From Candidatus Omnitrophota bacterium (GTDB lineage Bacteria; Omnitrophota; Gorgyraeia; Gygaellales; Profunditerraquicolaceae), in the NCBI GenBank assembly GCA_023247875.1, contig JAHFFQ010000044.1, forward strand, positions 1 to 9,881: a stretch of 9,881 nt of DNA. Direction: 5' to 3'. Positions 1-6,900 of the stretch are shown here, in pieces; position 1 is the first letter of the stretch; the number at the start of each line of letters is the position of its first letter. The notes beneath the pieces were generated by a model. It saw nothing but the letters and a program-made list of their open reading frames with translations. It was not told the origin of the DNA and did no database searches. The position numbers and the translations under genes were made by a program.

Positions 1-1
1 G

Positions 2-790
2 GCCTTAATTAAGCAGCAGGGCATGAAAGGAATATTGATAACTAACGGCCTGTTGTTAAATAATGAATTTGTGAGAAAATTAACAGCTATACGCTGGGAC
101 ATCCTAAGGATAAGCCTGGATTCTCATCTTTCTGAGATTCATGATGGGATAAGGCAGGTAAGCGGTAATTTCGATAAGATCGATAAGGCGCTTATCTTGT
201 TCAAAGAGCTTAAAAAGGAATATAAAACCCCGTTTCCTAATATTGTCTGTTGCCCTGTAATCACCAATAAAAATTACAGTTATATCTTAGAATATATGGA
301 TTATTGCATTGAAAGTGGAGTGGAGGAAATACAATTTATGCCATTAACTGAAGTCCATGAAGAGGCAAAGAAACTTTCTCTCTCTGAAAAACAAAAAGAA
401 GAATTCATAACTTTAATAGAGAAAGCAAGAAGCGAAAAACGAGTAAGGCATAATATCGGCTTTATTATCTCTCAATACAAGAACAGCAATAGCAGCGCAC
501 AAGATGACCGTTATAATGCGCCCGATACTAAATTATATTGCATCCATCTATGGAAAACCATGGTTATTTCAGAGGAGGGCTATCTTTCCCCCTGCTCTCT
601 GATAAAGGATAAGCTGGTAAGGATCACCGGTTCATATCTGGACGCCTGGAAGAGTGGAGCAATGAATGCATTACGGGAGAAAATATCAAAAGGAGAATTA
701 ATTAACGCAGCCTGCAAAGATTGTTGCGGCCCCTTAAGGAGCGAAACCCTTGATTTTAAGCAATATATGTCCGGCAAGGGATCAAGATGA
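2..790 (+). CDS. Radical SAM/SPASM protein rSAM-1, 5'-truncated by window edge
   Basis: C-terminal part of a radical SAM enzyme. The frame is open to the left edge, so the ATG at 23 is almost certainly internal and the CxxxCxxC cluster and GGEP motif lie outside the window. Visible (numbering from that ATG) are the TNG strand (residues 7-9), the ISLDS strand (30-34), an FMPL strand near 105 matching the MQPL/FQPL strand of the other copies, and a SPASM-like cysteine set C173, C191, C231, C234, C235. In this fold such cysteines bind auxiliary Fe-S clusters. An LSLSEKQKEEF block near 118-128 is matched by LDLSEEQKKEF in rSAM-3 and is absent from the others, so these two form one subgroup. The TGA stop overlaps the ATG of rSAM-2 (ATGA), implying translational coupling. 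The substrate is unknown. Family assignment is secure; function beyond radical SAM chemistry is not. Confidence 0.9.
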   Translation, partial: ALIKQQGMKGILITNGLLLNNEFVRKLTAIRWDILRISLDSHLSEIHDGIRQVSGNFDKIDKALILFKELKKEYKTPFPNIVCCPVITNKNYSYILEYMDYCIESGVEEIQFMPLTEVHEEAKKLSLSEKQKEEFITLIEKARSEKRVRHNIGFIISQYKNSNSSAQDDRYNAPDTKLYCIHLWKTMVISEEGYLSPCSLIKDKLVRITGSYLDAWKSGAMNALREKISKGELINAACKDCCGPLRSETLDFKQYMSGKGSR

Positions 791-1851
791 ATTTATCCAA
801 CAATGCCTTCCCTGGCACAGTTACAATATTCCCATTTAAACGGCCCCAAATGGATTTGCTAAGAAGATCCTTCTACTATTTGTCGCGTTTTCTCGTAATA
901 CCCCTTATCCCCCCAGAAATGTTAATACTTTCCCTGACAGAATGCTGCAACCTAAAATGTATAACCTGTAGCCTTGGAAAGGAGATAACGAAGGAAAACT
1001 TAAGCGTGGATATAAAAAAAATATTTAACATTCTTCATCAAGCTCAAGAGATGAAAGTTAAGACAGTGGTACTGAGTGGGGGTGAGCCGTTTCTAGTTAA
1101 AGAAATATTTGAAATAGCAGAGTATATTAAAATGCTCAAAATGACGGTTTGTGTAACCACAAACGGTTTTTATAATGACCAGTTGCTTAATAAAATAGCC
1201 GGTTCTCAGATAGACCACCTTCATTTCTCACTGGACGGATTAGGCCGGCATCACGACGAAATAAGGGGCAAGGGTAGTTATGACAGATTAATTCACTCCG
1301 TTGGTCTGATCAGGCAGCTAAATCCCGGCCAATCTATCGGTTTTGGGACAGTGATTTGCAGTAAAAACTGTAATGAATTATTCGCAATGACAAAGATCGC
1401 CGATGATTTAAAAGTAAACACTATGAACTTTATCCCGCTTTTGGCTAATAATATCGACCCCCAACATTCAAGAAAAGGGCGGGAATACAATCAGCTTTGG
1501 CCGGAAGACAAGGATTTGATTGACCTGGAAAGAAATTTTAAGATGATCCTCGGCTATCAATATAAACAGCTTAAAATTGATTTAAATCCGGATTTTAACC
1601 TTTTGTATGATTACTATTCTTTAAAGCCGATTAGCAGGAAATGTTTTGCCGGATACAAGAGCATGATTATTACTGCGCCAAGGAAAGACGACGGTAAGCT
1701 TACCTCAAATGTATTCTTCTGCCAGGATAGCTGCGGCAATGTGTATGATATTACCATAAAGAAGGCGTGGCACTCTAAGAAGGCCGGGGAGATGAGGCGG
1801 ATAGCTAAAAGATGCCAGAATCCCTGCCTGCAATTCTGCCATTATATATAA
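787..1851 (+). CDS. Radical SAM/SPASM domain protein rSAM-2 (group B)
   Basis: Complete 354-residue radical SAM enzyme, expected to cleave S-adenosylmethionine at a [4Fe-4S] cluster to make a 5'-deoxyadenosyl radical. Cluster cysteines are C54, C58, C61 (CxxxCxxC). GGEP at 98-101 is the SAM-contacting motif, TTNG lies at 124-127 and FSLDG at 147-151. The C-terminal SPASM/twitch region has C286, C312, C316, C343, C347, C351, the last three forming C-x3-C-LQ-x-C. An N-terminal SR-x4-P motif (S33, R34, P39) precedes the first cysteine by a fixed distance shared with rSAM-4, -5 and -6. AAGGGA upstream supports the ATG at 787, which overlaps the previous stop. The closest relative in the window is rSAM-4 (shared IAGS, HFSLDGL and RGKG blocks). 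SPASM relatives include PqqE, AlbA and anaerobic sulfatase-maturating enzymes; which reaction this one performs cannot be read from the sequence. Confidence 0.93.
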   Translation: MNLSNNAFPGTVTIFPFKRPQMDLLRRSFYYLSRFLVIPLIPPEMLILSLTECCNLKCITCSLGKEITKENLSVDIKKIFNILHQAQEMKVKTVVLSGGEPFLVKEIFEIAEYIKMLKMTVCVTTNGFYNDQLLNKIAGSQIDHLHFSLDGLGRHHDEIRGKGSYDRLIHSVGLIRQLNPGQSIGFGTVICSKNCNELFAMTKIADDLKVNTMNFIPLLANNIDPQHSRKGREYNQLWPEDKDLIDLERNFKMILGYQYKQLKIDLNPDFNLLYDYYSLKPISRKCFAGYKSMIITAPRKDDGKLTSNVFFCQDSCGNVYDITIKKAWHSKKAGEMRRIAKRCQNPCLQFCHYI

Positions 1852-1858
1852 GACTGGT

Positions 1859-2081
1859 ATGGAAAACACCGTTAATTTAGGTGAGGTGGAGAATGAATTT
1901 ACCAAATACGCCATTAATATGCCGCGCGCTTGCTATATACACCTTCCTGAACATTGTTTCATGCGATGCATCCTATAGAAAGCGGAATGAGCTTATCGCA
2001 AATGAAATTGAAAAAATATACATTCTCTCGGCATCGTTTATCTTATTAATATGTTGCCCGCAAGGAATCTTATATAATTAA
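1859..2081 (+). pseudogene. Frameshifted remnant of a radical SAM N-terminus
   Basis: This gap carries two overlapping reading-frame pieces that together look like the start of a radical SAM enzyme. The frame opening at ATG 1859 gives 39 codons ending PRACYIHLPEHCFMRC-IL before TAG at 1976. It aligns with PEHVYFSLTNRCCLRC of rSAM-5, including the first two cluster cysteines (codons at 1955 and 1967). A second frame then gives CDASYRKRNELIANEIEKI (Cys codon at 1962). It aligns without gaps to CDIPCAKTEELSTEQWKKV of rSAM-7, supplying the third cluster Cys and following helix. If spacing was originally CxxxCxxC, about 14 bases were lost. No GGEP follows and the rest of the gene is missing. The continuous 66-codon ORF beginning GTG 1881 is best read as part of this relic. 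A real small gene cannot be fully excluded. Confidence 0.6.
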
Positions 2082-2090
2082 ATTTGCCAG
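2073..2090 (+). promoter_or_regulatory. Possible -10 element and SD-less leader of rSAM-3
   Basis: TATAAT lies at 2073-2078, which would place a transcription start only a few bases before the ATG at 2091. The bases before that ATG (AAATTTGCCAG) contain no Shine-Dalgarno match. No convincing -35 hexamer is visible at the right spacing. The string ATTAAATTTGCC (2077-2088) nearly recurs before rSAM-4. This is weak evidence in AT-rich DNA. Confidence 0.2.
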
Positions 2091-3263
2091 ATGAAAAATA
2101 AATATTTGACGCGGTTCAAATTTAAGTTTAATTGTTTAAACGTAAACAAGCATATTAGTAGCTACTTATATGGCTTGCGTTCATACGAAGATATTAAGCC
2201 ACTCCGCTTATTAATTCATCCCTCCGGAAAATGTAATGACAGCTGTAAATATTGCAAGAGAAATACAGATCCAAAAATCGAGCCAGATTTTTTTGGCAAC
2301 AGGGACTATATAGACAAGTTAGCTAGAGACGTAGAAGAGCTGGGTATTAAGGATATACATATGCTAGGTGGCGGAGAGCCATTTTTTTATAAAGATAATA
2401 TGTTTTATTTCCTGGAAAGATTAAGAAACGTAGATACGCATACAAGAATAATAACTAACGGCAAAAACTTAAATGATTCGGATATAAGCAGTATTGTTAA
2501 GGATGAGCTTGTAAGCAATTTGAATATAACCCAGAGCACAGATTCCGAAGAGATGGCCGGCAAGTTGTATCAAAATAAGGAAAGGCATACCCATACGATC
2601 TCTCTTTTGGGCAACATACTTAAATATAAGAAACTTTATAATAAAAAATTCCCTCAAATTGATATAATGTTTGTCTTGTCCAACCTAAATTATAATAAAA
2701 TTGATAAAATTATTTCTATGTTGAAAGAGCTCAAAGTAAATTATTTCTTTATGCAGCCCTTGAGGATTGATTGCGATGATTATAAGGAACTGGACTTATC
2801 AGAAGAGCAGAAAAAAGAGTTTTTAGTAAAGATACCCGAGACAAAGAGGCTTCTTCGAAAGGCGAATATCGTCTCCAATATAAACGATTTTGAGGTCAAT
2901 GATGACTTTATCACGGATTCCCGGGATTATAAATCTGTGATTCCTGACACCATATTGACAGGCAGGCATCTTAAGATAGGATGCTATTTCCCATTGACCA
3001 CCATTGCCATTCATCACGATGGAATTATCCCCAAGTGTTATTTCAATAAACCGCTTTTCGATAGGAATTATTTCTCCATTTCTTCATTGAAAGAAGAAAT
3101 AAGAAGCGCGGGTTACTTAGATTTTGTTAAGAATTTTGTCGGGGGGAACTGCCTGTCTAGCTGTGATGGCTGCCGGATATGCATTTTAAACGAAATGAGG
3201 GAGATCAAAAAGGACTTTATTAATTTTAAAAAGAAAAACGATATACTTGTTAATTGTCCCTAG
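2091..3263 (+). CDS. Radical SAM/SPASM domain protein rSAM-3 (group A, AT-rich)
   Basis: Complete 390-residue radical SAM enzyme. The CxxxCxxC cysteines are C48, C52, C55. GGGEP at 93-97 is the SAM-binding motif and TNG is at 122-124. The usual SLDG strand is altered to an NITQSTD sequence near 145-151. The C-terminal auxiliary-cluster candidates are C298, C316, C354, C358, C361, C364, the last four spaced C-x3-C-x2-C-x2-C, unlike the group B signature. The LDLSEEQKKEF block near 234-244 matches rSAM-1, suggesting the two are related. It has a longer N-terminus than the others and a Lys-rich C-terminal tail. Composition is noticeably AT-rich (13 G+C in the 60 bases 2641-2700). The ATG is preceded by no clear ribosome-binding site, and the gene lies 239 bases from rSAM-2, so it may have its own promoter. 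Substrate unknown. Confidence 0.92.
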   Translation: MKNKYLTRFKFKFNCLNVNKHISSYLYGLRSYEDIKPLRLLIHPSGKCNDSCKYCKRNTDPKIEPDFFGNRDYIDKLARDVEELGIKDIHMLGGGEPFFYKDNMFYFLERLRNVDTHTRIITNGKNLNDSDISSIVKDELVSNLNITQSTDSEEMAGKLYQNKERHTHTISLLGNILKYKKLYNKKFPQIDIMFVLSNLNYNKIDKIISMLKELKVNYFFMQPLRIDCDDYKELDLSEEQKKEFLVKIPETKRLLRKANIVSNINDFEVNDDFITDSRDYKSVIPDTILTGRHLKIGCYFPLTTIAIHHDGIIPKCYFNKPLFDRNYFSISSLKEEIRSAGYLDFVKNFVGGNCLSSCDGCRICILNEMREIKKDFINFKKKNDILVNCP

Positions 3264-3294
3264 GAAGATTAAGTTCGTAATTCCGCCACTATTT

Positions 3295-3405
3295 ATGAAA
3301 AGGATAAGCGCGACCTTAAAAAGAATATTTGCAAAAGGATACGGTATTATGGCGAAGAATGTTTATGATAAAATCCGCGAAGAAGGGTTGCTCCCGGAAA
3401 ATTGA
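3295..3405 (+). CDS. Possible 36-residue basic peptide ORF
   Basis: A short in-frame ORF from ATG 3295 to TGA 3403-3405, in the gap between rSAM-3 and rSAM-4, encodes a basic, probably helical, Cys-free peptide beginning MKRISATLKRIFAKGYGIMA and ending REEGLLPEN. The same frame is open upstream through KIKFVIPPLF to about 3247, overlapping the end of rSAM-3, so it could equally be the tail of a decayed gene. No good Shine-Dalgarno site precedes the ATG. It is not a recognisable precursor peptide: there is no Cys-rich core and no double-Gly leader. It is listed because its codons look plausible and nothing else explains this stretch. No function is proposed. Confidence 0.3.
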   Translation: MKRISATLKRIFAKGYGIMAKNVYDKIREEGLLPEN

Positions 3406-3430
3406 ATCTTTAATTTAACGAGTATTAAAT
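3402..3430 (+). promoter_or_regulatory. Possible promoter for rSAM-4 (leaderless arrangement)
   Basis: TTGAAT at 3402-3407 and TTAAAT at 3425-3430 are separated by 17 bases and each match four of six consensus sigma-70 positions. A start about seven bases downstream would coincide with the ATG at 3437, giving a leaderless message, consistent with the absence of a Shine-Dalgarno site. Short AT-only inverted repeats (TTTAAT 3409-3414 with ATTAAA 3424-3429) overlap it but are too weak to call a terminator. By-eye match only. Confidence 0.2.
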
Positions 3431-3436
3431 TGCCGA

Positions 3437-4483
3437 ATGGGGATTCTTAAGCAAAATTTACTATATTGGTTATCCAGAAGGATTAATTATCCTTTTATCG
3501 CACCTTCGATAATTCAGGTTTCACTTACTTACCGGTGTAATCTTAGGTGTCGGATGTGCACAATTGCGGGGATGTCTCCTGAAGAGGAAGAAATATCTAC
3601 TGACAAAATATACAAGATAATTGATGATGCGGCTCTTTACGGAATAAAAGAATTACTCCTGACAGGGGGAGAGCCATTCTTAAGAACAGATATATTCAGC
3701 ATATGCGATTATTCTCATGCCAAGGGGATGAGAAATATTATTACGACCAATGGTGTCCTTATAGACGGGGAAATGGCGGAACGCATAGCCGGTTCAAACC
3801 CGGGCCACATACATTTTTCGCTTGATGGCCTGGAAGGCACGAATGATTATTATAGAGGGAAGGGCGCGTTTGGAAAAATTATTGAAGCCATAAAGCTGCT
3901 GGATAATAAGCGGTCTAAGGGAAGGCATTTCTCTTTGGGGATAGCCCTTACCGTTATGGATAAAAATGTCCCCGAGCTTTATGATGTAGTGAAATTGGCC
4001 GATATCCTTAATGTGGATGTCATCAATTTCCAGCCGCTGATCAGCGATAACGCCAATTTCATTGACAGGAAGATACCGCAAAATTGGGTTGCCGCGGAGA
4101 AGATACCGTTACTGAGAGATCAAATTAAAGAAATAGAAAAAACCGCATGGAGACATGTTACTGTGTTGAAAGAGCCCCGCCTGGAATTATTGGTTAAATA
4201 TTACCAGGGCGCGCTTCATAAAAAGGATTGGACTTGTTTCGGAGGTTTTAAAACCGCATTTGTTTGTTTCTCCAAGAAGGAGCCGCTTCTTTATACCTGC
4301 CACGGTATTTGCGGCAACCTGAGCGAGGTATCGTTGAGAAAAGCCTGGACATCCCGCCAAGCCAAAGAATTAAGGCTGCATTCGGCAAAATGTAAAAACT
4401 TATGCATACAGTCCTGTTATTCGCGGGAGGCATCAAGCAGCCTTAAAAATGCCTTAGGATCGCAAAGCCGGAAAGGGCAATAA
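3437..4483 (+). CDS. Radical SAM/SPASM domain protein rSAM-4 (group B)
   Basis: Complete 348-residue radical SAM enzyme. Cluster cysteines are C34, C38, C41, GGEP is at 77-80, TTNG at 103-106 and FSLDG at 127-131. The C-terminal SPASM-like cysteines are C267, C277, C288, C292, C319, C323, C327, ending in C-x3-C-IQ-x-C. SR-x4-P (S13, R14, P19) sits at the N-terminus with Pro 15 residues before the first Cys. It is the closest paralogue of rSAM-2 by shared blocks (RIAGS, HFSLDGL, RGKG, and the TCHG-x-CGN / FCQD-x-CGN region), pointing to duplication within the cluster. It begins the tightly packed downstream block: its TAA shares one base with the ATG of rSAM-5. The ATG at 3437 has no visible ribosome-binding site, but its position fits the paralogues' N-termini. 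Substrate unknown. Confidence 0.93.
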   Translation: MGILKQNLLYWLSRRINYPFIAPSIIQVSLTYRCNLRCRMCTIAGMSPEEEEISTDKIYKIIDDAALYGIKELLLTGGEPFLRTDIFSICDYSHAKGMRNIITTNGVLIDGEMAERIAGSNPGHIHFSLDGLEGTNDYYRGKGAFGKIIEAIKLLDNKRSKGRHFSLGIALTVMDKNVPELYDVVKLADILNVDVINFQPLISDNANFIDRKIPQNWVAAEKIPLLRDQIKEIEKTAWRHVTVLKEPRLELLVKYYQGALHKKDWTCFGGFKTAFVCFSKKEPLLYTCHGICGNLSEVSLRKAWTSRQAKELRLHSAKCKNLCIQSCYSREASSSLKNALGSQSRKGQ

Positions 4484-5736
4484 TGAATGAGTATCTAGAG
4501 CGGGAATTAATAAAGGTTGAGGATATGATCGGGTTTTATGCCAGCCGGGTGATCTCCTATCCTTTAGTGCCGCCGGAACATGTATATTTTTCGCTGACCA
4601 ATAGATGCTGCTTGCGCTGTATTATGTGTGATATACCAAAATCTCCGGGCAACCAGGAAAATGAATTGAGCACCGATGAGGCAAAAAAGATTATATTGCA
4701 GGTTAAAGATCTGGGGGTAAGGCACCTGATCTTTTCCGGAGGAGAGCCTTTGCTTAGGGATGATCTTATCGAACTTGTGCGTTTTTCCAGGGAAAAAGGC
4801 ATCCCCTGGGTGGATATTATTACAAACGGCATATTGTGCGATGACCGGATCGTGCAGGAGTTGATCAAGGCAGGATTAAACCACGCCACTGTTTCGTTGG
4901 ATGGGATCTCGGAGGTCAACGATATGATCAGGGGCCAGGGCTCATTCCAAAAGTCTGCCGATGCCATCGACAAATTTAATTACTACAAAAATAAACTGAA
5001 TGCCAGGCATCCCACCATCGGTATAAATTTTACTATTTTGAATAGAAATATTAATGATATGCTCAGGATCGTTGAGTTCGCCAAAAGCAAAAGATGTAAT
5101 ACGGTTGTGCTTCAGCCTGTCCTGGTCAGCAATGTCAGCATGCATGACCGCAATAAAAATACATTATGGCCTTCGGCTGATGAGCTGGTTACCCTGGAAA
5201 ATAATATACGCACATTGATCAATATGAAGGAAAAGGGCGGCCAATCCATAATATATTCAGATCCTGCCATACTGAAGAGGGTCCCTGATTATTTCCGGGG
5301 AAAAAGGCCGGGGAAACATTTTAAATGTTATGAGGCTATCAAGCGGATCGTAATAACTTGCGATGGGAAATTGTGGAGCTGTTCGGGGTTATACGGAGAC
5401 TTAAGAAACGAGAGCTTAAAGCAGGTTTGGTTTTCGGCAGAAGCACAAAAGATCAGGAGTACCGTAAGAAAATGCAAGGCTCACTGTCTTCAGGACTGCG
5501 TATATTTCCCAATGGATTTAACAGGGCAGGTAAAAAGCCTCCTATCCGATTTCAGGGATATTCAAGATAATAATGAAATACGTCGGAGGTTAATCGCAAG
5601 TATAGACTACAGTATTGCCAAGTTAACGGAGTGTAAGAAATCAAATTTTATGAGCTATTTTGGCTTAAAAATGGCACTGAACAAGCTGAATGCCGTTAAA
5701 AAAGTGATCTTAAAAGGCAGTATAGCTGCTGCATAG
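4483..5736 (+). CDS. Radical SAM/SPASM domain protein rSAM-5 (group B, C-terminal extension)
   Basis: Complete 417-residue radical SAM enzyme. CxxxCxxC uses C42, C46, C49, with an additional C43. GGEP is at 86-89, ITNG at 113-116 and VSLDG at 137-141. Auxiliary-cluster candidates are C282, C293, C300, C331, C335, C339, with the C-terminal C-x3-C-LQ-x-C. The SR-x4-P motif is S21, R22, P27. After the last Cys there is a tail of about 75 residues, predicted helical, Lys/Arg-rich towards its end and finishing in small residues; I do not recognise it as a domain. Start: TAATG overlap with rSAM-4 and a GGAAAGGG purine stretch upstream. The head (IFSGGEPLL, NELSTDE) resembles rSAM-7. Substrate unknown. 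Confidence 0.93.
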   Translation: MNEYLERELIKVEDMIGFYASRVISYPLVPPEHVYFSLTNRCCLRCIMCDIPKSPGNQENELSTDEAKKIILQVKDLGVRHLIFSGGEPLLRDDLIELVRFSREKGIPWVDIITNGILCDDRIVQELIKAGLNHATVSLDGISEVNDMIRGQGSFQKSADAIDKFNYYKNKLNARHPTIGINFTILNRNINDMLRIVEFAKSKRCNTVVLQPVLVSNVSMHDRNKNTLWPSADELVTLENNIRTLINMKEKGGQSIIYSDPAILKRVPDYFRGKRPGKHFKCYEAIKRIVITCDGKLWSCSGLYGDLRNESLKQVWFSAEAQKIRSTVRKCKAHCLQDCVYFPMDLTGQVKSLLSDFRDIQDNNEIRRRLIASIDYSIAKLTECKKSNFMSYFGLKMALNKLNAVKKVILKGSIAAA

Positions 5737-5739
5737 ATC

Positions 5740-5745
5740 GGAAGG
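5740..5745 (+). promoter_or_regulatory. Ribosome-binding site deciding the GTG start of rSAM-6
   Basis: GGAAGG six bases before GTG 5752, in the 15-base gap after the rSAM-5 stop. It supports GTG as start. The resulting N-terminus also matches paralogues in SR-x4-P position. Confidence 0.7.
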
Positions 5746-5751
5746 TACCCT

Positions 5752-6900
5752 GTGAAACATATAAAAAAATTTGATCAGAACCTAGCCTATTATTTTTCCC
5801 GGGTTTTAAACAGGCCGTTAGCAAAGCCTCTCTGGGCGTATATAAGCCTTAGCCATCAATGTACCTATAACTGCCAGATGTGCGGGGTGGTGAAGATATT
5901 AAAGGGCTATGAGTTAAGTATGGACGCCATACGCAAGGTTTTTGACGAGATGGCTGCCTGGGATTGGGATTTTACGGTGGTCATTACCGGAGGAGAGGCT
6001 TTTTTGAGAGAAGATATATTTGACGTGTTTCAGTATGCGCAAAGATGCAGGCTGAACCTGGAGGTAGTCAGCAACGGCGCGCTCATAAGCCCGGATATTT
6101 CGGATAAGATCATGTCTTCGGGCCTGAATAATATAGCGATCTCCCTGGATGGGGCTACAGAACAAACCCATGATTTTATAAGAGAAAAGGGGGCATTCAT
6201 AAAGGCAACGGAAGCACTCAAGAATCTTGCTGCAGCGAAGAAAAAAAACGGCTCCGGGCCTCAGATATCCGTATGGACTACGATTATGAAGGAGAACGTG
6301 GGGGAGCTTTCCGATATCATCCCGCTGGTTAAAGGGTTAGGTGCGGAGTGCTTGGTCTATCATCCGGTGATCGTAGCCCAGGAGGATATGCAGAACACCT
6401 CCCCCAACGCGCGTTTTTGGCTTGGACAAAATGATATCAATGAGCTTAAAGGGCAAATCGATAAAATCGCGGATTACCAAAGAAACCATGGGTTGGTGGC
6501 ATTTTTGCATGACCCCTATTTATGGATTAAACATTTTAAAGGCGAATTGACCAAAAGTGAATGGTCATGTAATCCTTTTGTTTTTATAAACATCGGTCCA
6601 GATGGAGAGGTGAGAAGCTGCGGAGCGGCATTCGGCAATGTAAGAAAGATTGGCCTTGGCGCCTGCTTGAACACCGAAGAAGCCTCCAGGGCCAGGGATA
6701 TTATGAAGAATTGCGCAAAGCCATGCCTGCAGACCTGCTGGGCTAATCCGGAAGCAGATTCCTTAACAGATATTATTAATACATTTATCCGTGATATTAA
6801 AGAAGATAATCTTGGGGCCAAGGACAAAAAAGAATTGTTAACCGTTGCGCTATCCAAATTGATTGATTACGAGGGAATGCTGGAAAAATGCCGAACCTGA
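5752..6900 (+). CDS. Radical SAM/SPASM domain protein rSAM-6 (group B, GGEA variant)
   Basis: Complete 382-residue radical SAM enzyme starting at GTG. Cluster cysteines are C37, C41, C44. The motif normally read GGEP is GGEA here (residues 80-83), a Pro-to-Ala change at an otherwise conserved position, while the preceding Gly-Gly-Glu is kept, so SAM binding is probably retained. SNG is at 107-109 and ISLDG at 130-134. SPASM-like cysteines are C273, C290, C321, C325, C329, with C305 nearby; the last three form C-x3-C-LQ-x-C. The SR-x4-P motif is S16, R17, P22. A helical tail of about 50 residues follows the last cluster Cys. The 3' end overlaps the rSAM-7 start by 13 bases. The gene is more GC-rich than rSAM-3 (32 G+C in the 60 bases 6301-6360). 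Substrate unknown. Confidence 0.92.
   Translation: MKHIKKFDQNLAYYFSRVLNRPLAKPLWAYISLSHQCTYNCQMCGVVKILKGYELSMDAIRKVFDEMAAWDWDFTVVITGGEAFLREDIFDVFQYAQRCRLNLEVVSNGALISPDISDKIMSSGLNNIAISLDGATEQTHDFIREKGAFIKATEALKNLAAAKKKNGSGPQISVWTTIMKENVGELSDIIPLVKGLGAECLVYHPVIVAQEDMQNTSPNARFWLGQNDINELKGQIDKIADYQRNHGLVAFLHDPYLWIKHFKGELTKSEWSCNPFVFINIGPDGEVRSCGAAFGNVRKIGLGACLNTEEASRARDIMKNCAKPCLQTCWANPEADSLTDIINTFIRDIKEDNLGAKDKKELLTVALSKLIDYEGMLEKCRT

Noticed and set aside
23..25. ATG at 23 as the true start of rSAM-1
   Set aside because: The frame is open to base 2 and the protein would lack the CxxxCxxC and GGEP motifs needed by the fold. It is an internal Met.
1881..2081. 66-codon ORF as an independent small gene
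   Set aside because: Its middle matches the segment after the third cluster cysteine of rSAM-7, and the matching upstream half is in another frame, so a frameshifted relic fits better.
3409..3431. Rho-independent terminator before rSAM-4
   Set aside because: The inverted repeats are six AT-only pairs without a GC stem or T-run, too weak to call.
4557..4973. 138-codon minus-strand ORF
   Set aside because: Antisense to the Fe-S and GGEP region of rSAM-5; no supporting motif or ribosome-binding site.
5358..5570. 70-codon plus-strand ORF inside rSAM-5
   Set aside because: An alternate frame across the SPASM region of rSAM-5, whose cysteine motifs confirm the main frame.
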